Assembly (NCBI GenBank): GCA_013396915.1
Contig: VWZL01001368.1
Location: 186,001-250,000, forward strand
DNA length: 64,000 nt
Origin: Stercorarius parasiticus
Taxonomy: Eukaryota > Chordata > Aves > Charadriiformes > Stercorariidae
Direction of reading: 5' to 3'
Below are positions 45,161 to 57,720 of the stretch, piece after piece (positions within the stretch are counted from its first letter, which is position 1; the number at the start of each line of letters is the position of its first letter). Below the pieces are notes generated by a model, which saw only the letters and a list, made by a program, of their open reading frames with translations, was not told the origin of the DNA and searched no databases. Position numbers and translations under genes: made by a program.

Positions 45161-45645
45161 AGAATCATAAAATCACATCATAGAATGATTTGGGTTGGAA
45201 GGGACCTTAAAGATCACCTTGTTCCAATCCCCCCTGCCATGGGCAGGGACACCTCCCACTGGACCAGGCTGCTCAAAGCCCCATCCAGCCTGGCCTTGAA
45301 CACTTCCGGGGATGGGGCATCCACAACTTCTCTGGGCAACCATCATCATAGTGGGTGTCTCACCACTCTCATAGTGAAAAATTTCTTCCTAATCTCTAAT
45401 CCAGATCTCCCCTCTTTCAGTTCAAACACATTACTCTCTGTCCTATAGCTACAGTCCCTGATAAAGAGTTCCTCCCCATTTTTCCTGTAGGTCCCCTTCA
45501 GGTACTGGTAGGCCATTCTAAGGTCTCCCCGGAGCCTTCTCTTCTCCAGGCTGAACAACCCCAACTCTCTCAGTCTGTCTTCGTAAGAGAGGTGCTCCAG
45601 CCCTCTGGTCATCTTCGTGGCCCTCTTCTGGACTTGCTGTCCAGG
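45161..45645 (-). mobile_element. CR1 LINE fragment
   Basis: The left edge AGAATCATAAAATCACATCA is a decayed CR1 tail, followed by GATTTGGGTTGGAAGGGACC. The minus strand at 45346-45612 still reads [20 protein letters not shown] and continues to the CR1 C-terminus. It is interrupted by small insertions (for example CATCATAGTGGGTG at about 45342). Similarity ends near 45645. It is related to the copy at 10891. Confidence 0.95.
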
Positions 45646-48600
45646 TGAGAAAAGCTGGACTATGGATTTGTCTGTATTTTGGTTTGCTTTCAGAAGTCAT
45701 GTGGTCTTATAGCTCTTATTAGCTCTCTACCAGGAGTGGTCATTTTTCTCCATCCCTGCGAACACCTATACCCTTCCTTTACAGAGGGTTTGCCTTTTAA
45801 TTTATTACGTCTGGCTCCTGTTAAAGGACTTCTTCAAAACTACTTGCTAGGGATGAGCTGCTATCCATCACTGAAGCTGGTGAAGAATTCACAAGCGTGC
45901 AGCTTTCCAGCTACTGGCTGCCCAGACAAAACCTGAAAACCTCAGTGGGGCCACGTGCAGTATGAGCCATGCCAAGGAGCTTGTGGCAGGGCAAGGTGGG
46001 CTGTGGGTCTCTGTGGCTCACAGGGAGTGGAAGTGAGCACAGACACTCATATTTGTAGATTGTTCTCTGTAATGAACATCTGCACATTGCAGTCAAGAGG
46101 CACCTATTTCACGTGTAGTGATTGGAAAGGTGGCTCCACTCTTTCTTTTCCTCCAGTCTACAATCAGTATTTGTAAATCTCCTTTTTCTTGAGTTGCAGT
46201 TTAGTAGTATGAAGCATACAGCTAGTCAAGGCTAAGGGCTTTGTCTCCATGTTAAAAATCTCAGTGATTTTACTCTGATCCATTTCTAAACTGGTTCAGT
46301 TAAACCACTGAAAACTCCAGTGGGAACACTTCTTCTTTTCCTGATTTTTGGTTAGCCCATCTGGATTCCCAGCCAATTAAAGCTACACTGAACTAAGCAT
46401 GGTGTAAATCCATGTTAAGAGGATGCAATTGGAGATTGCTCTCCTTCAACTAAAATGGCTTACTAGAACAGAGTTGTTCATTCATGGGAAAAAAATGCAC
46501 CGTATTCCTACTTACACACAAAGTGGAGAGCTGCAAAAATATTTTGTCTCTCATTCTTAGTCTCTCATTAAGCGCTACACATTGATTATTTATTTATTTC
46601 TAATTTAGCAACAGCAGTAACATGAATTGCCTCCTTGACCTGAGGTAGTTGCCAAATGTTTAGTTCAGAACCAATTTCAGTGCTACTGTAATCCCCTGAA
46701 CTGGAGAGCTGGAGCAGAAGTAAAGCTGAGCCAACCTGAAACTGTAGCTGCACGAATAGCGCCAATCTAATTAAGTTATGAAAAACTGTCCCTCTGGAGA
46801 TGAGTCTCCTGCAGCTCACAAGCAAAAAGGTGGAGAACATGTGAATCTGGCCACAAGCCTCAGCTGTTGACAACCCAACTTACAAAGCATCTGTACACAT
46901 GCCCTTTGGGAAGAAAGATAAGTGGTACTCGGGGGAACCACACACTTGTTTAACTCTTTGTTCCATGCTCGTCCAGGCAGGGAGAAAATGTTTCATATTA
47001 TGCTGAATGCTATCTCAGATTCTGGCAAGATTACTTGTCAATATTATTACAGTCTCTTCAGTTACAGTGCTTCAGCAATAAAGTAGTTACACTGGCTTTG
47101 AAATACAAAATTCAGGCAATACAATCGCACTATGAAAGAGCTCTCATTAGCCTTTGGCTGACCTTGAAAAATTGCGTTTCTCTCCAATTCTTCCACAAAT
47201 TGCCTTTAAGGAGACCTCCTTAGTTCTACCAAGTCACAAGGTTCGACTGTGTGACTCATGTTTTTTAGCCACTCTCTCACGATCACAAGGCATGCTTGCC
47301 TTTTACACGCAGCCACAATTGCTACAAGGAGGATACGTAAAAATGCACGACGGCCTTATTAATAGTGGCATGTTCTTATTTGTTTGGGGGTTTTTTTTTC
47401 CAACCTCAAAAGTTTCATAATGAAATAGCTGGTCTTATAAAAAGTGCAACTCATCAAGTCAAATTCACTGTAAGGACTTTGTCAGTCACTGTAAGGACTT
47501 TGTCGGATTGTGACTGGCATGACAAAATTTCATAGCTGTGGAAGCTGGATTAAGTGCAATTTGATACTTCTGGGGGCATGAGCTGGTTCTCAAAGAGATG
47601 TGTTCTCTTGTTTGAGACAAATAGCACCACTACACGTTTCCTCCAATATCTGATTGTTGTTGGACACAGGCCACCAAATACGTTGAACCAGTAGGTCAAC
47701 CCGTATCCTGAAACTATGCCTCTGCTAACAACAGCCCTTGCAGCTGCGGAGGAATCCTCCAGCAGCAAAGCACTTGGATGAAGGAGGAGAGCTCAGCTCA
47801 AGGTGCGCCTTGCCTCGACATAACGAGTTTCGACGCCTCCATGGTGAAGGTCTCAGATGTACTGTTTTCAGCAGAACTTGGCACTGGCGTGAGACACCTG
47901 AAATAATTACCTGCCTGCAGCGAGGCTGGAGCCAAAAGCTGCTCAGCCATTCTTGTGCTCCTCTTGCACGGCAGATGACGGGACACAGCAGTGCCGGAGA
48001 TGGGGAAAAGCAATGCGTGAAGAAACTGTGGCTTCAGTGGCACAGCTCACCCAAGGAGTTGCTGGAGCCTGTCTGAGAAACCTGCCACAGCTGGCTCAGA
48101 GTGTGCCGGCAGGCCGATGTGCCATATCTGTAACGCCATGGCAACGGCGCTGTCAACCAGTACCCTTACTGAGAAGAGCCTGCGTAGGCATCCCGCTGTT
48201 CAGCTCTCCCCACGGGAGAATCACTCTCAGCATCGCCACAGCAGTGGTCCCTCTTCCTTGCAACCAGGCTACACAGGAGCGTGTGCTGGTGGACGAAGCA
48301 GACGCACAGGTCTAATTCCACCCAAAAGAGGGCAGTGGTGCTTGCGGACACACAGAAACGCAGGCAAGACAGTAGTTTACTCTCCAGCTGCTCGACTTTC
48401 CCAACCAGCTGACAGAAACTCTCCCCGGCTCTTGGCACAGGCAGAGCAGTCCACAGAGCTCTCTCTTTCACACACTCTTCGTTAGCCTCTGCTCTCACTT
48501 CCTCCCTTTGACTCATTAGCTGTTTTACCATCATTTCACTTGAAATTCAATGGAAGAAATCACATGGATCTACCCATGCCAGCGCTGAGTGCGCCGCACC

Positions 48601-51600
48601 AGGTGCCTCTGTGTCAACCCCCCATCTATCAGTAACTCGTCTGCCAGCCAGTACACGTCTTCTGCAGAAGCAGCTTTTCAGATGAGCTGTGGCTTGGGTG
48701 TAGCCGGGAATGGAAAATTGGATGGACCGCAGTTTATGGCAATCAGGCAATGTTCAGAAGCTTGATGTCACAGGAAACCACTGATATTGCGAATAATTCA
48801 GAGCAATTAAAAAAATTCCCAATACAGCAACTGTATTTTCCCCTGTTCTAGCGTCTATGTATTTTCAAGTAACCTGTCCAACGCCTACAGTCTCACCTTC
48901 AGCAGGTGTGGTTTACAAAACAATATAATTGTCGTTTAACACGACACGTGTACTTACCACGGTTGTCATTCAGCCACAGGGTTGTGTGGCTTTCCATGGC
49001 CAAAAGCCAACACAGGTCACAGCCTTGAAGAGGGGAGAGATGCTCGCTTTGCTTCCCAGCACCAGAGGGTTTCTTAACCTGGCAGCCTCTGCTGTCTTGA
49101 GGTTGTTCAGTTAATGCTGTTTTCTTGGCTCCCACGCTAAAAACACCAGACATAATAGCAGCGGCCAAGGTATTAACAACAAAAACAGCAGCAAAGACAA
49201 TAGCAACACAAGTGTAGCTCATGAGCTTAGCTTTGTTTAATGGTACAGGATCCGCACAGCCTCTGGGAGCTGGATCCAGAGCAAAAACCACAGCCAACTT
49301 TCCCTCCTCTTGACAGTTGGGAATGACCCTGCTGCAGACCAGCACAGCCTTTTACTCCTGGGTGAAATGAAACTGTAGCAAATACAGGCCCAGAAGTGTG
49401 ATTTCTTACACAAACATGTTTGTACAGAATTTTGTGCTGTAGGTGTGACACAGCCTTTACAGAAGCTGGCCTGATAGCAGCGCACAGCAGTCCCCCAGTG
49501 ATGCACCCCTGCCTCCACGTGGCACTGTGCCCCCTCACCAGGTTTCCAAACAGGAGGAGATGAGCCTGCCACTGCCTGCACTGACAGATCGGCGTCTCCA
49601 GGCTGAGAAGAAACTTTAAGTTCTCCTTCAGGTTAAATGCTGAGACCGGCCCTCCCGGCTGTGAGAAGCGTGGTTGAGTGACAGGGCAACCTTGAGTGTG
49701 GGGGGATGGGTAACACCTGTGCAGCTCCTGGTCACCCTCTAGTGAGACAACCCTTTCAGAAAGTCTCGTCTGGGTAGCAGTGTCACCCCTTCATTGACAA
49801 ATGTCAGATGCTGTCCTTTAAGATTGTTTCTTGGAGTGGCAGAGAAACAATAGAGCAGGGCCAGGTCTTTAAATCACAGATGTACCTGCCCTGAAATGAT
49901 CTGGTGGTACCGCATGTAACCCACTTTCACCTAAGCAATGCCTTTGCAGTGTGAAATCCATGTAAGTAGATCGGTCTGCCTTAGCATGGGCATGTGGCAC
50001 TTCTGAGGTACCTGGCAGGACCTCAGGCATCAGCTTGGGGCTGGGGCATACCCTCTACTGGCACTGAGGAGGACACCCTAGGGCATTCAAAAATGTGATG
50101 CTATTCTTGCATTTGAGGTAGACTGTCATCTACGTAAAGAGCAAAGTCTATCACACTTCCTGCACATCCCCTTCTTTCCTGAGGCTGCCTGGACACAAAC
50201 CCTTCTAAGTAAAAATCTAAAATCTTATGTCTCTTCAAGGGGAAAACCCTACTTTCACCCTCAGAGCAAAACCTACTGCCCTTAGTGGCGCATGGTGGAG
50301 TCAGTAACTGAGGCATGAATTGCATGATGTCGATCTGCTCTCCAATTCCTGTTTTGCTTGGTGGCACTTACCAATAGACATCTGCAGGCAGAACTTCAGG
50401 TTGGCCTGCAGCTTTATGAGTGCCACAGGCAAAAATCTACGTTTGCTTTTATTTCTGATTTTTAGATGCATACGGTTAGATGTGCTTACTCTCCACTTAC
50501 TCTCCACTTCACTGCAGAGGTGACGGAACCAGGATGAGGACCCTCATAGGCAGTAGGATGCAATATGGAAAATCTGGCCCTTTTTCTGCAGAGACAGAGA
50601 GAGAAGTTATTGCTATTGAGTGTTGGGAGAAGATGAGCAATGTCAGTATTACTGCGTTTGGGAAACTGCAAATATGAAATTCTTTCCCAGTGAATAGTGA
50701 CAGTACCGCGCTATGCAGAAATGCGGGGAATTAGGCAGTGTCATCCCATGTGATTTGTACATACTTAGGAGGGAATTAAATCCTTGTGAACCTACCCAGC
50801 TTTACAGATGTTGAGGCCTGATTTGGCTTGCTGATGTGCCAGTTTTACGTGGAGGCAACTCCGCTGAGACCTGTGGAGTCATTAAACACTGACAGAAGAA
50901 AGCGGAGACTCAGATGCTGCCACCCAACTTAGTATGCCAAGAAACAGCATGCATTTCCCAAATGCTTCACCCATTGAGCGCTAGCAGCGCTGGCAAGGTC
51001 ATGTGTGATCTACTTTGCCCATCGCCTTACCCATGAGTCCAGGGGGGACCACATCCAGGAGCAAGAGGTCAGCAGCTTATCTGGACCCATTCTGGTTTGG
51101 GCCTTCCTGCAGTATTATGGGGATGTCAGCATCTGCGTTCTGCCATTTGCACATCATCAGAGCTCACAGGCTTTAAAGCGTCCTTTGCCGTACCATTTGG
51201 TGCCCAGATTTCCCTTCCCTCTTAAATTACTGTCATACTGTGCAACCACTTTAATGCCGGAGCTAATGCAGCACCCTCTCTGCTGAAAGGCTCCGCTTCC
51301 GGTATCCTAATTGCAATATACTCCATCATAATCATTATCACCCCCATTGAGGGATTGCCTTTCCACCACATACTGGGCCGTATGTTCTGGTTTCCAGTGG
51401 CGCTACGCCCCCTGACCTGCCTCCTCATGTACCCTGGCAAGAGAAAAGTCAGGGGCAAAGCAACATTCTTTAAAGTAAGCCTTTTGGAGTATGCAGGGAC
51501 CAGTGACGTAAGGGCTGTAAGCCTTCCCATGTGTGTGCTGAAAGGATTGCTGCATCATGCAAGAGAAGCTAGGCACGTAAATTCTGCTGGGTGCAAGCCA

Positions 51601-52680
51601 TGTTGAAGACCAAGAACAGCCTTTGAGCAAGTGTCAGTGTGACCATCTACTTTCCGCCCCCATCCGTGGAGGAAGGGTGGAGCAGGCTAGACTGGGATGG
51701 GGAATGCGATCTGTATCGTGCTACTGCGGGATTTACATGCCTGCTGATTTTACTCATGCAGCCACGTCGGGTCTCCCCACCTCCTCGCCCTTGATTAACT
51801 TTTAGGGGAAGAGTGGGCGTCGGGACGCGAACGACACCGTCCAAGTGCCTAAAGCTAAGCGTGTGCGCGCTGTGTGGAGGATCCAGGCTTCGCTCATGAT
51901 TCGTGCTGTTCCCTGGGAGCAATTTGGCAGCCCTGCAGCCATGCAGCCAGGTGTCCATGCCAGCCTTTGCGAATGCAGCCTTGCAGTCTTTTCTTCTCTC
52001 AGCCCTGGAATCAAGCCATGGGTGCTGGGAGAAAGGATTGGGTTTCCTTTTTGTTTTTTTGATATTTTTCCTACGAACCCGCCCAATTTTGCAACATTGC
52101 AAAATGAAGGCTTTGCCCCTTGCTTTTTTTTGTGTCCTGCTGAGGGGAGGGACAGAAAGAGCTGGGTGAGATAAAACAATGGAAATTAGAGTGGGATGGA
52201 GGAGTGTGAAAAACAAGAAGGTTGAGGTTGTGAAAAGCAGAACCAGGCTTGGGAGAGAAAAGCCCTTTTATGTATTTAGACATTGTCTTATAGCCGTGCT
52301 ACATATGCATCAAATACCAACCCGGCAGGTACAGAAAGCACAGACAGGTATGGAGTTGTTAACAGAGCTTTTGTAAGCTACTATTCAGCCTAAGGCACAA
52401 ACCAGGTGACTTTGCCTTTAGCTAAAATCTATTAAATACGTATAGGCATCCGTGTAAATTGAATTGCCTTAAAAAAAAAATAATAAAAACCCCCCAGCCT
52501 TGGATTAAAAATGACAGCAAAATCACACCAGGTAATCCTGCAGCGTCTGGCAAATTCTACAACTGCTTTGAGTTACTCCTGACCCTGGCAGTTCCCCATT
52601 CAGTGTGTGGTCCTTGGCCGGGGCGGCTGTGCCACTGATCTCAGTGCTGCCAGGCCTCTGGCTCACTCGCCTGTTCTCCC
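45646..52680. other. intergenic, no gene recognised
   Basis: This is mixed sequence without recognisable exons. It contains a 21-bp tandem duplication (47465-47506) and a CpG-dense patch at about 51760-51890. The largest frames (189 aa minus at 51647-52216; 148 aa minus at 48899-49345; 122 aa on both strands at 48117-48534) have no motifs I can support. Confidence 0.7.
47465..47506. repeat. 21-bp tandem duplication
   Basis: TCACTGTAAGGACTTTGTC followed by AG or GG is present twice head to tail with one difference in 21 bp. Confidence 0.9.
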
Positions 52681-52859
52681 CTGTTGCGCTCTCTTTCATT
52701 ATAATGGAGTAATATGGAGTAGTGGTTGGAGTTCAGCAAAAATCAAAATCAGAGGCTTGAATGTTTGACAGCCCTGCCTGGGACGGACCAGCAGGGCCTG
52801 TTTCCTGGGGGGTGATGAATACCTTGTCTTTATGAATTTTGTGCATGAGGGGCTCCTGA

Positions 52860-53190
52860 GAATCCCATGAGATGCCTATCTCCTTCTTCACCACCAAAAT
52901 CCATTTAAAAACACAGCACTCTTTTTCATGTTTTCATAACACCTCATTTGCAGGCATGTGATTAGACCTAATTAATGCTTATAATCAATGAATGCTTAAT
53001 TGCTGCTGGTGAAAAATGCTTGATAAATGCAGAGCACTGCTCGATTGAATGCTCTTTGATTGGCTAATGGATCACTCTATTGCTCTTTTAGATTCTGCTT
53101 AAGCAGGCAAAATATCTGAGCTGGTGTAAAACAATCCTGCATTGATCTCTCCAGCCAAGTGGGGTCTTTCCAGTAATTAGAAGGGTGGTG
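52860..53190. promoter_or_regulatory. candidate enhancer, homeodomain-motif-rich
   Basis: An AT-rich block carries a dense series of TAAT/ATTA cores (ATTAGACCTAATTAATGC, TAATCAATG, CTTAATTGC, GCTAATGG, CAGTAATTAG). It also holds a CTTTGAT TCF/LEF-type site at 53054 that runs directly into an inverted CCAAT box. Repeats and coding potential are absent. The composition is that of conserved developmental enhancers; conservation itself cannot be tested here. Confidence 0.35.
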
Positions 53191-54155
53191 ACAGGAACAG
53201 ACTTGGCTGTCTGGAGGACCAGGGGGACTGGAAAGAGGGTTTTTTTGTTGGTTTTGGGATTTATTTTTTTTTTTAATTCTTAATTTGAAAGCTATGTAGC
53301 AAATAGCAAGGAAAAGAATGGTCAGATCTTTTGACTTCTAGCTGTAAAAAAATCATTTAACATTCCCTGATAAGCCTCTTGATTTAAACAGAGAAGCAAT
53401 TTCTGCTCCCTGGGAGTTCCATTTGAGTGAGTCTGGCCCCAAAACTTCACAGGCTCAAATCTCTGGAACCAAATTCCAGGAAACATTCATATGTGGATGA
53501 TGCATCTGTAACAGATACAAAGGGGAGAGGGGAAGCATTTGGCAATTAGGAGCTGGAATCATTTATAACTCCAGCTGGTACTTCTCTTTTTTCAGGTGAA
53601 ATGTCTCGAGGGGAGGAGGAGAACCTGTCAGTGGCATGTTTTGCACTATGTCTTGCCTTTTCTCCATATTAAGGCTTTCCCCGTGAACTTTTCCAAATGA
53701 GGACCATTTCATGAGCATGGAGAACCGGCACTAGGTTGTGCTTTGCTCTTCAACACCCTGCACAAAGGCCATTGAGGAGCATCCTCACTGTGCTTCTCTG
53801 GATTCGCACTAGTGTGCATGAGGGCAAACTGTGAGCCACTCTCTTAGAACAAGAGGGGCCACGTACCAGACACAGGTCCTAACTCCTTGTCTGACTGTGC
53901 CTTTCTGGATCCTGAGAGAGCAGGACCATCAGGTGCTAAGCACCCACAGGGCACAGATCTCAGTAGGTTTGGGGAGGGAGCAGAGGACCACAGGGATCCC
54001 TCAGCATCCTGCAGGCTCACTTCCACTGTGATGATGTTGCTGAAACTCCATGTATATTGGTAGTGAATCTTTTCCATAGAAAGAAAAGGGCATTAAGAAA
54101 AGCAACAGAGATATCGGCTATGAGAAACTGATTTTTACTTTCCTTATAAATCCAG

Positions 54156-54240
54156 ATGAGCTCTGTGGCACCCTGATCACAGATCATCCAGCACTTATTT
54201 GCAAGGCTGAGTACCTACAGAAGCAACGGCATCAGCACAT
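54156..54240 (+). other. exon-like sequence with good splice signals
   Basis: A CTGAT branch-like site, a pyrimidine-rich TTTTTACTTTCCTTATAAATCCAG acceptor region (54132-54155) and a strong CAT|GTAAGT donor at 54241 enclose 85 bp. Of the three forward frames only one is open (starting at the third base, reading ELCGTLITDHPALICK). The peptide is not recognised. It could be an exon of a long non-coding RNA, a distal 5' exon of a neighbouring gene, or chance. Confidence 0.25.
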
Positions 54241-54445
54241 GTAAGTCTTGGAGTGCAAGTGCAGTTTCTACAACCTAGCCCGTTGTCTCTTTAACTTTAT
54301 GCTCTCTTCAACTGCTCAGGCCTGCGCTCCAACATAAATACATTGCCTGAATTTCCCTCCCCCTACATTATTCCTCTTGAGCTGTGGAAGATTATACGCA
54401 ATAGATAAAAAAGTGCTTGTTTCTTTGACAAATGCAAGGCTTAAA

Positions 54446-54454
54446 GACCACCCT
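54446..54454 (+). promoter_or_regulatory. GLI-type binding motif (GACCACCCT)
   Basis: It matches the GLI consensus GACCACCCA at eight of nine positions, with the GACCACCC core intact. It sits in an AT-rich block that also has SOX-like (ATTGTT), TAATTA, GATA-like and CAGCTG motifs (54540-54660). Confidence 0.3.
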
Positions 54455-56370
54455 CTGTTCTTGAGCAAAATTAGCTTATCTTTGCCCCAAAAAATGTTGT
54501 TACTAAATATGAGCCATCATTTGTGTGTGGCCTGAATGAGACGCTCAATTCATCTTGTTAGAGGTTATCCTTTGAGGAGCTTTAAAAGGAAATGCATTGT
54601 TCTTAATTATTCTTATCTCAACAGCTGTATAATTCCTGGTTTTGATTAAAAAAAAAGAATATCCAAAGAAAGATTACACTGAAAGCTGGAGATGGGTCTG
54701 AACCCAGACGGCAGAGTTGAACTGCAGCTCTTAGTCTGTGCTAAACTGTATTCCTCTTTCCTTTGAGGTGTGGGTCCTTTCTCTTCTCCCAAAGTTAAAT
54801 GTGAATATGTGCAGAAAACAACAGAAATACAGGTTTCATCTCTCTTTCTGGTTTTAAACTTGTCCTAATAATCTTATTTTTGTTGTATCAGAAAACAGTA
54901 AACAAGACTTGGTAAGGAAATACTACTTTCCTGTGTCATTCCTGCACCCCAAGCTATGCTGAAAAATTTTGTAAATATTTTCATCAGAGAGGCCCAAACC
55001 CAGTATTTCTTTTCCATTCAGTGAAAATTCTAAAAAAAATCAAAGCAAATTGAAATTTGGGTGAAATTTACTACCACGCTAAAAAGCCGCTTTCTGTTGG
55101 TTAAATGTTTGCACAAAAAGTGACATTTGCTGTGATGCTGTATGGTTGTCACAAGCTGCTACCCACTTTGAAGTGGAGCAGCACATAATGGATCAAATTC
55201 TCCACAGAGCTCAATGCCAGAGTTTCAAGTGCCTGGCATCTCGCATTTGGTCCAGCTTCTCTGAAGTGGTCAGCATCCAGCAGCTTCTATTGTGACAATA
55301 AGTGGCAAGATGTTTTGCAAAAGGGCTTAGCTACCAAGCTGCTGAATTCTTCTGAAAAATCTGGTCCAGGATGGTATTGAAGGCAGTTTCAGCTGGTTTG
55401 ATTGAACCAGCTGTTGAATCACAGCGGATTCCCTGAACTTCTTATTATAACATGCCTCTGCTGCGAAATGCTGTCCCTCTCCCAACAACCAGGTAGTCGG
55501 TACATCCTGCTTCCCACTGGTACCATTTTATCATCCCAGAAATACAGACGGGTCCTCCTTTTTCTTCCATCCCATCTGCTCAGGCTCAGACCCAATCCCT
55601 ATGTTTAGACATAGAAGGGTTTCTTCACATGGTTCAGGACTGAACCCAGTAATATTGAGAGCAGAATATATCTCTCTTTTGGTTTCTTACTAAATGACAT
55701 GTTAAAAGATGAGCACTGGCTCAAGCTGTGGGTGTTGGAGTCTGCTAGAAACATTAGCCCATGCACACACTTCACAGTGCGATGCACATGGAATATGTGT
55801 GTGCCAAAAGCTATGAGAAGGACCAGAACTACATACGAACAGGAACCTTACACATACCAAGGAAGATTTTTTGTTGATATCTTATATAAACAGCCTGACG
55901 GAGAGAGGTCTCAGTTTCAACTGGGCTATTTAGTGCTCATCACATTTGATAACCAGGCTGCTTTGGTGCCACAAAATGAAAGTAGGCTCTGATTTTCACA
56001 AGCATTTGAAACCAAAAGGAATTACGACACCCCTAAGAGCATGACTGTAGAAGTCTTATTTTATCCAATTTTGCAAACCTTGGACTCAGCTTCTTTACCC
56101 TCCAAATACCAATTTAAAGGTGTAAAATAAGTTAAGCAGCTGCCACGTCTGCTAAGCATGTTGCTTTCCTCTTGGCCATGGTATAGGAAGCTGGAGGATA
56201 AGCTACCGTGTTTGGCTCACCAAGCAGCTGCACATCCTGCGGGGGCCCCTTTCAGCCAGGAAGAAGTGCAGCTCATGCATCCCTTTCCAGTACGTCCTTA
56301 GTCTCTTATCCAGGAGGATTTGATCGGTTGGACATGAGCAGTCACAGATCTTTTTCCCACAAGAAGATGC

Positions 56371-57460
56371 CTCAATGTTTACAAGGATGGGGCATCTACA
56401 ACCTCTCTGGGCAACCTCTTCTGGTGTTTCACCACTCCCATCATAAAAAAATTCTTCCTTATATCTAGTCTGAATCTACCCTCTTTTAGTTTAAAACCAT
56501 TACCCCTTGTCCTACCGCAACTGACCCTACTAAAAAGTCTGTCCCCATCTTTCTTATAAGCCCCCTTTAAGTACTGGAAGGCCACTATAAGGTCTCCCTG
56601 GAGCCTTCTCTTCTCCAGGCTAACACCCCCAACTCTCTCAGCCTGTCTTCATAGGAGAGGTGTTTCATCCCTCTGATCAATTTTGTGGCCCTCCTCTGGA
56701 CCTGCTTCAACAGGTCCGTGTGCTTACTGTACTGAGGACTCCGGAGCTGGGTGGAGTACTCCAAGTGAGGTCTCACCAGAGCAGAGGGGCAGAATAACCT
56801 CCCTCAACCTACTGGCCACGCTTCTTTTCATGCAGCCCAGGATACAGTTGGCCTTCTGGGCTGTGAGTGCACATGGTCAGTTCAAGTCCAGCTTTTCATC
56901 CAGCAGTGCCCTCAAGTCCTTCTTGGCAGGGCTGATCCCAATCCCTTCATCCCCCAGCCTGTATTGATACCGAGGCTTGCCCTGACTCAGGTGTAGGATC
57001 TTGCACTTGGCCTCGTTGAACCTCACAATGTTCACATGGTCCCACTTCTGGAGATTGTCCAGGTCCCTCTGAATGGCATTCCATCCCCCAGGTGTGTCAA
57101 CCATACCCCTCAGCTTGGTGTCATTTGTAAATTTGCTAAGGGTGCACTCTATCCCTCTATGTCATTGATGAAGACAGTACTGGTCCCAACACAGATCCCT
57201 GAGGGATACCCACTCATCACTGATCTCCATCCAGACATTGAACCATTGACCACTGCTCTCTCAATGCAACCGTCCAGCTGATTCTTATTCACCGAATAGT
57301 CCATCCATCAAATCCATATCTCTCCAATTTAGAGAGAAGGATGTTGTGGGGGACCATGTTAAAGGCTTTACAGAAGTCCAGATAAGATGACATCCATAGC
57401 GCTTCCCTTGTCCACTGATGTAGTCACTCCATCATAGAAGGCCACTAAGTTGGTCTATGT
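56371..57460 (-). mobile_element. CR1 LINE fragment, longest copy, with dead reverse-transcriptase segment
   Basis: About 1.1 kb of avian CR1 reads on the minus strand. It contains the region around the reverse-transcriptase active site (57119-57135), DTPGGWNAIQRDLDNLQKW and KCKILHLSQG (57000-57100), and LEYSTQLRSPQYSK through RRATKLIRG (56640-56770). The active-site motif reads FTND instead of the usual FADD, and there are frameshifts, so it is inactive. Unlike the other copies it lacks the 3' terminal tail: recognisable sequence starts at CTCAATGTTTACAAGGATGG with no ATAGAATC repeat before it. Confidence 0.93.
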
Positions 57461-57720
57461 TTCCCATAGCACATTCAGGAGTTCACAGATGTGCTGCGAA
57501 AGGCACATGCAAAAGGTATCTTACGAAGTGTGACTGTCTAGAGGTCACATAGAACAACTGGAGCACTATGCATGTTACATGACATGTGACACGGTCCAGT
57601 GGCTAGGAAACAGAACCGACCTTAACCAGTTTCTCCTGAGGACCTCAGGGTGAAATAGCTGCCCAGTTTGCATGGTGTATCACCACTGCACACAATAGAC
57701 TTGCTAGGCATCCAGGGCAC

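Larger units (their letters stand above)
53191..56370. other. intergenic, AT-rich, exon-like and enhancer-like elements
   Basis: No gene is recognised. The block contains an 85-bp exon-like sequence (54156-54240) and a motif-rich AT block (54350-54680) with a GLI-type site at 54446. A 97-aa frame at 55699-55992 has no family resemblance. Confidence 0.65.

Noticed and set aside
48117..48534. 122-aa frames open on both strands
   Set aside because: Mutually overlapping sense and antisense frames with no motifs are most likely chance.
51647..52216. 189-aa minus-strand open frame
   Set aside because: No motif is recognised. Several other frames in both directions are open over the same interval, so it is probably chance.
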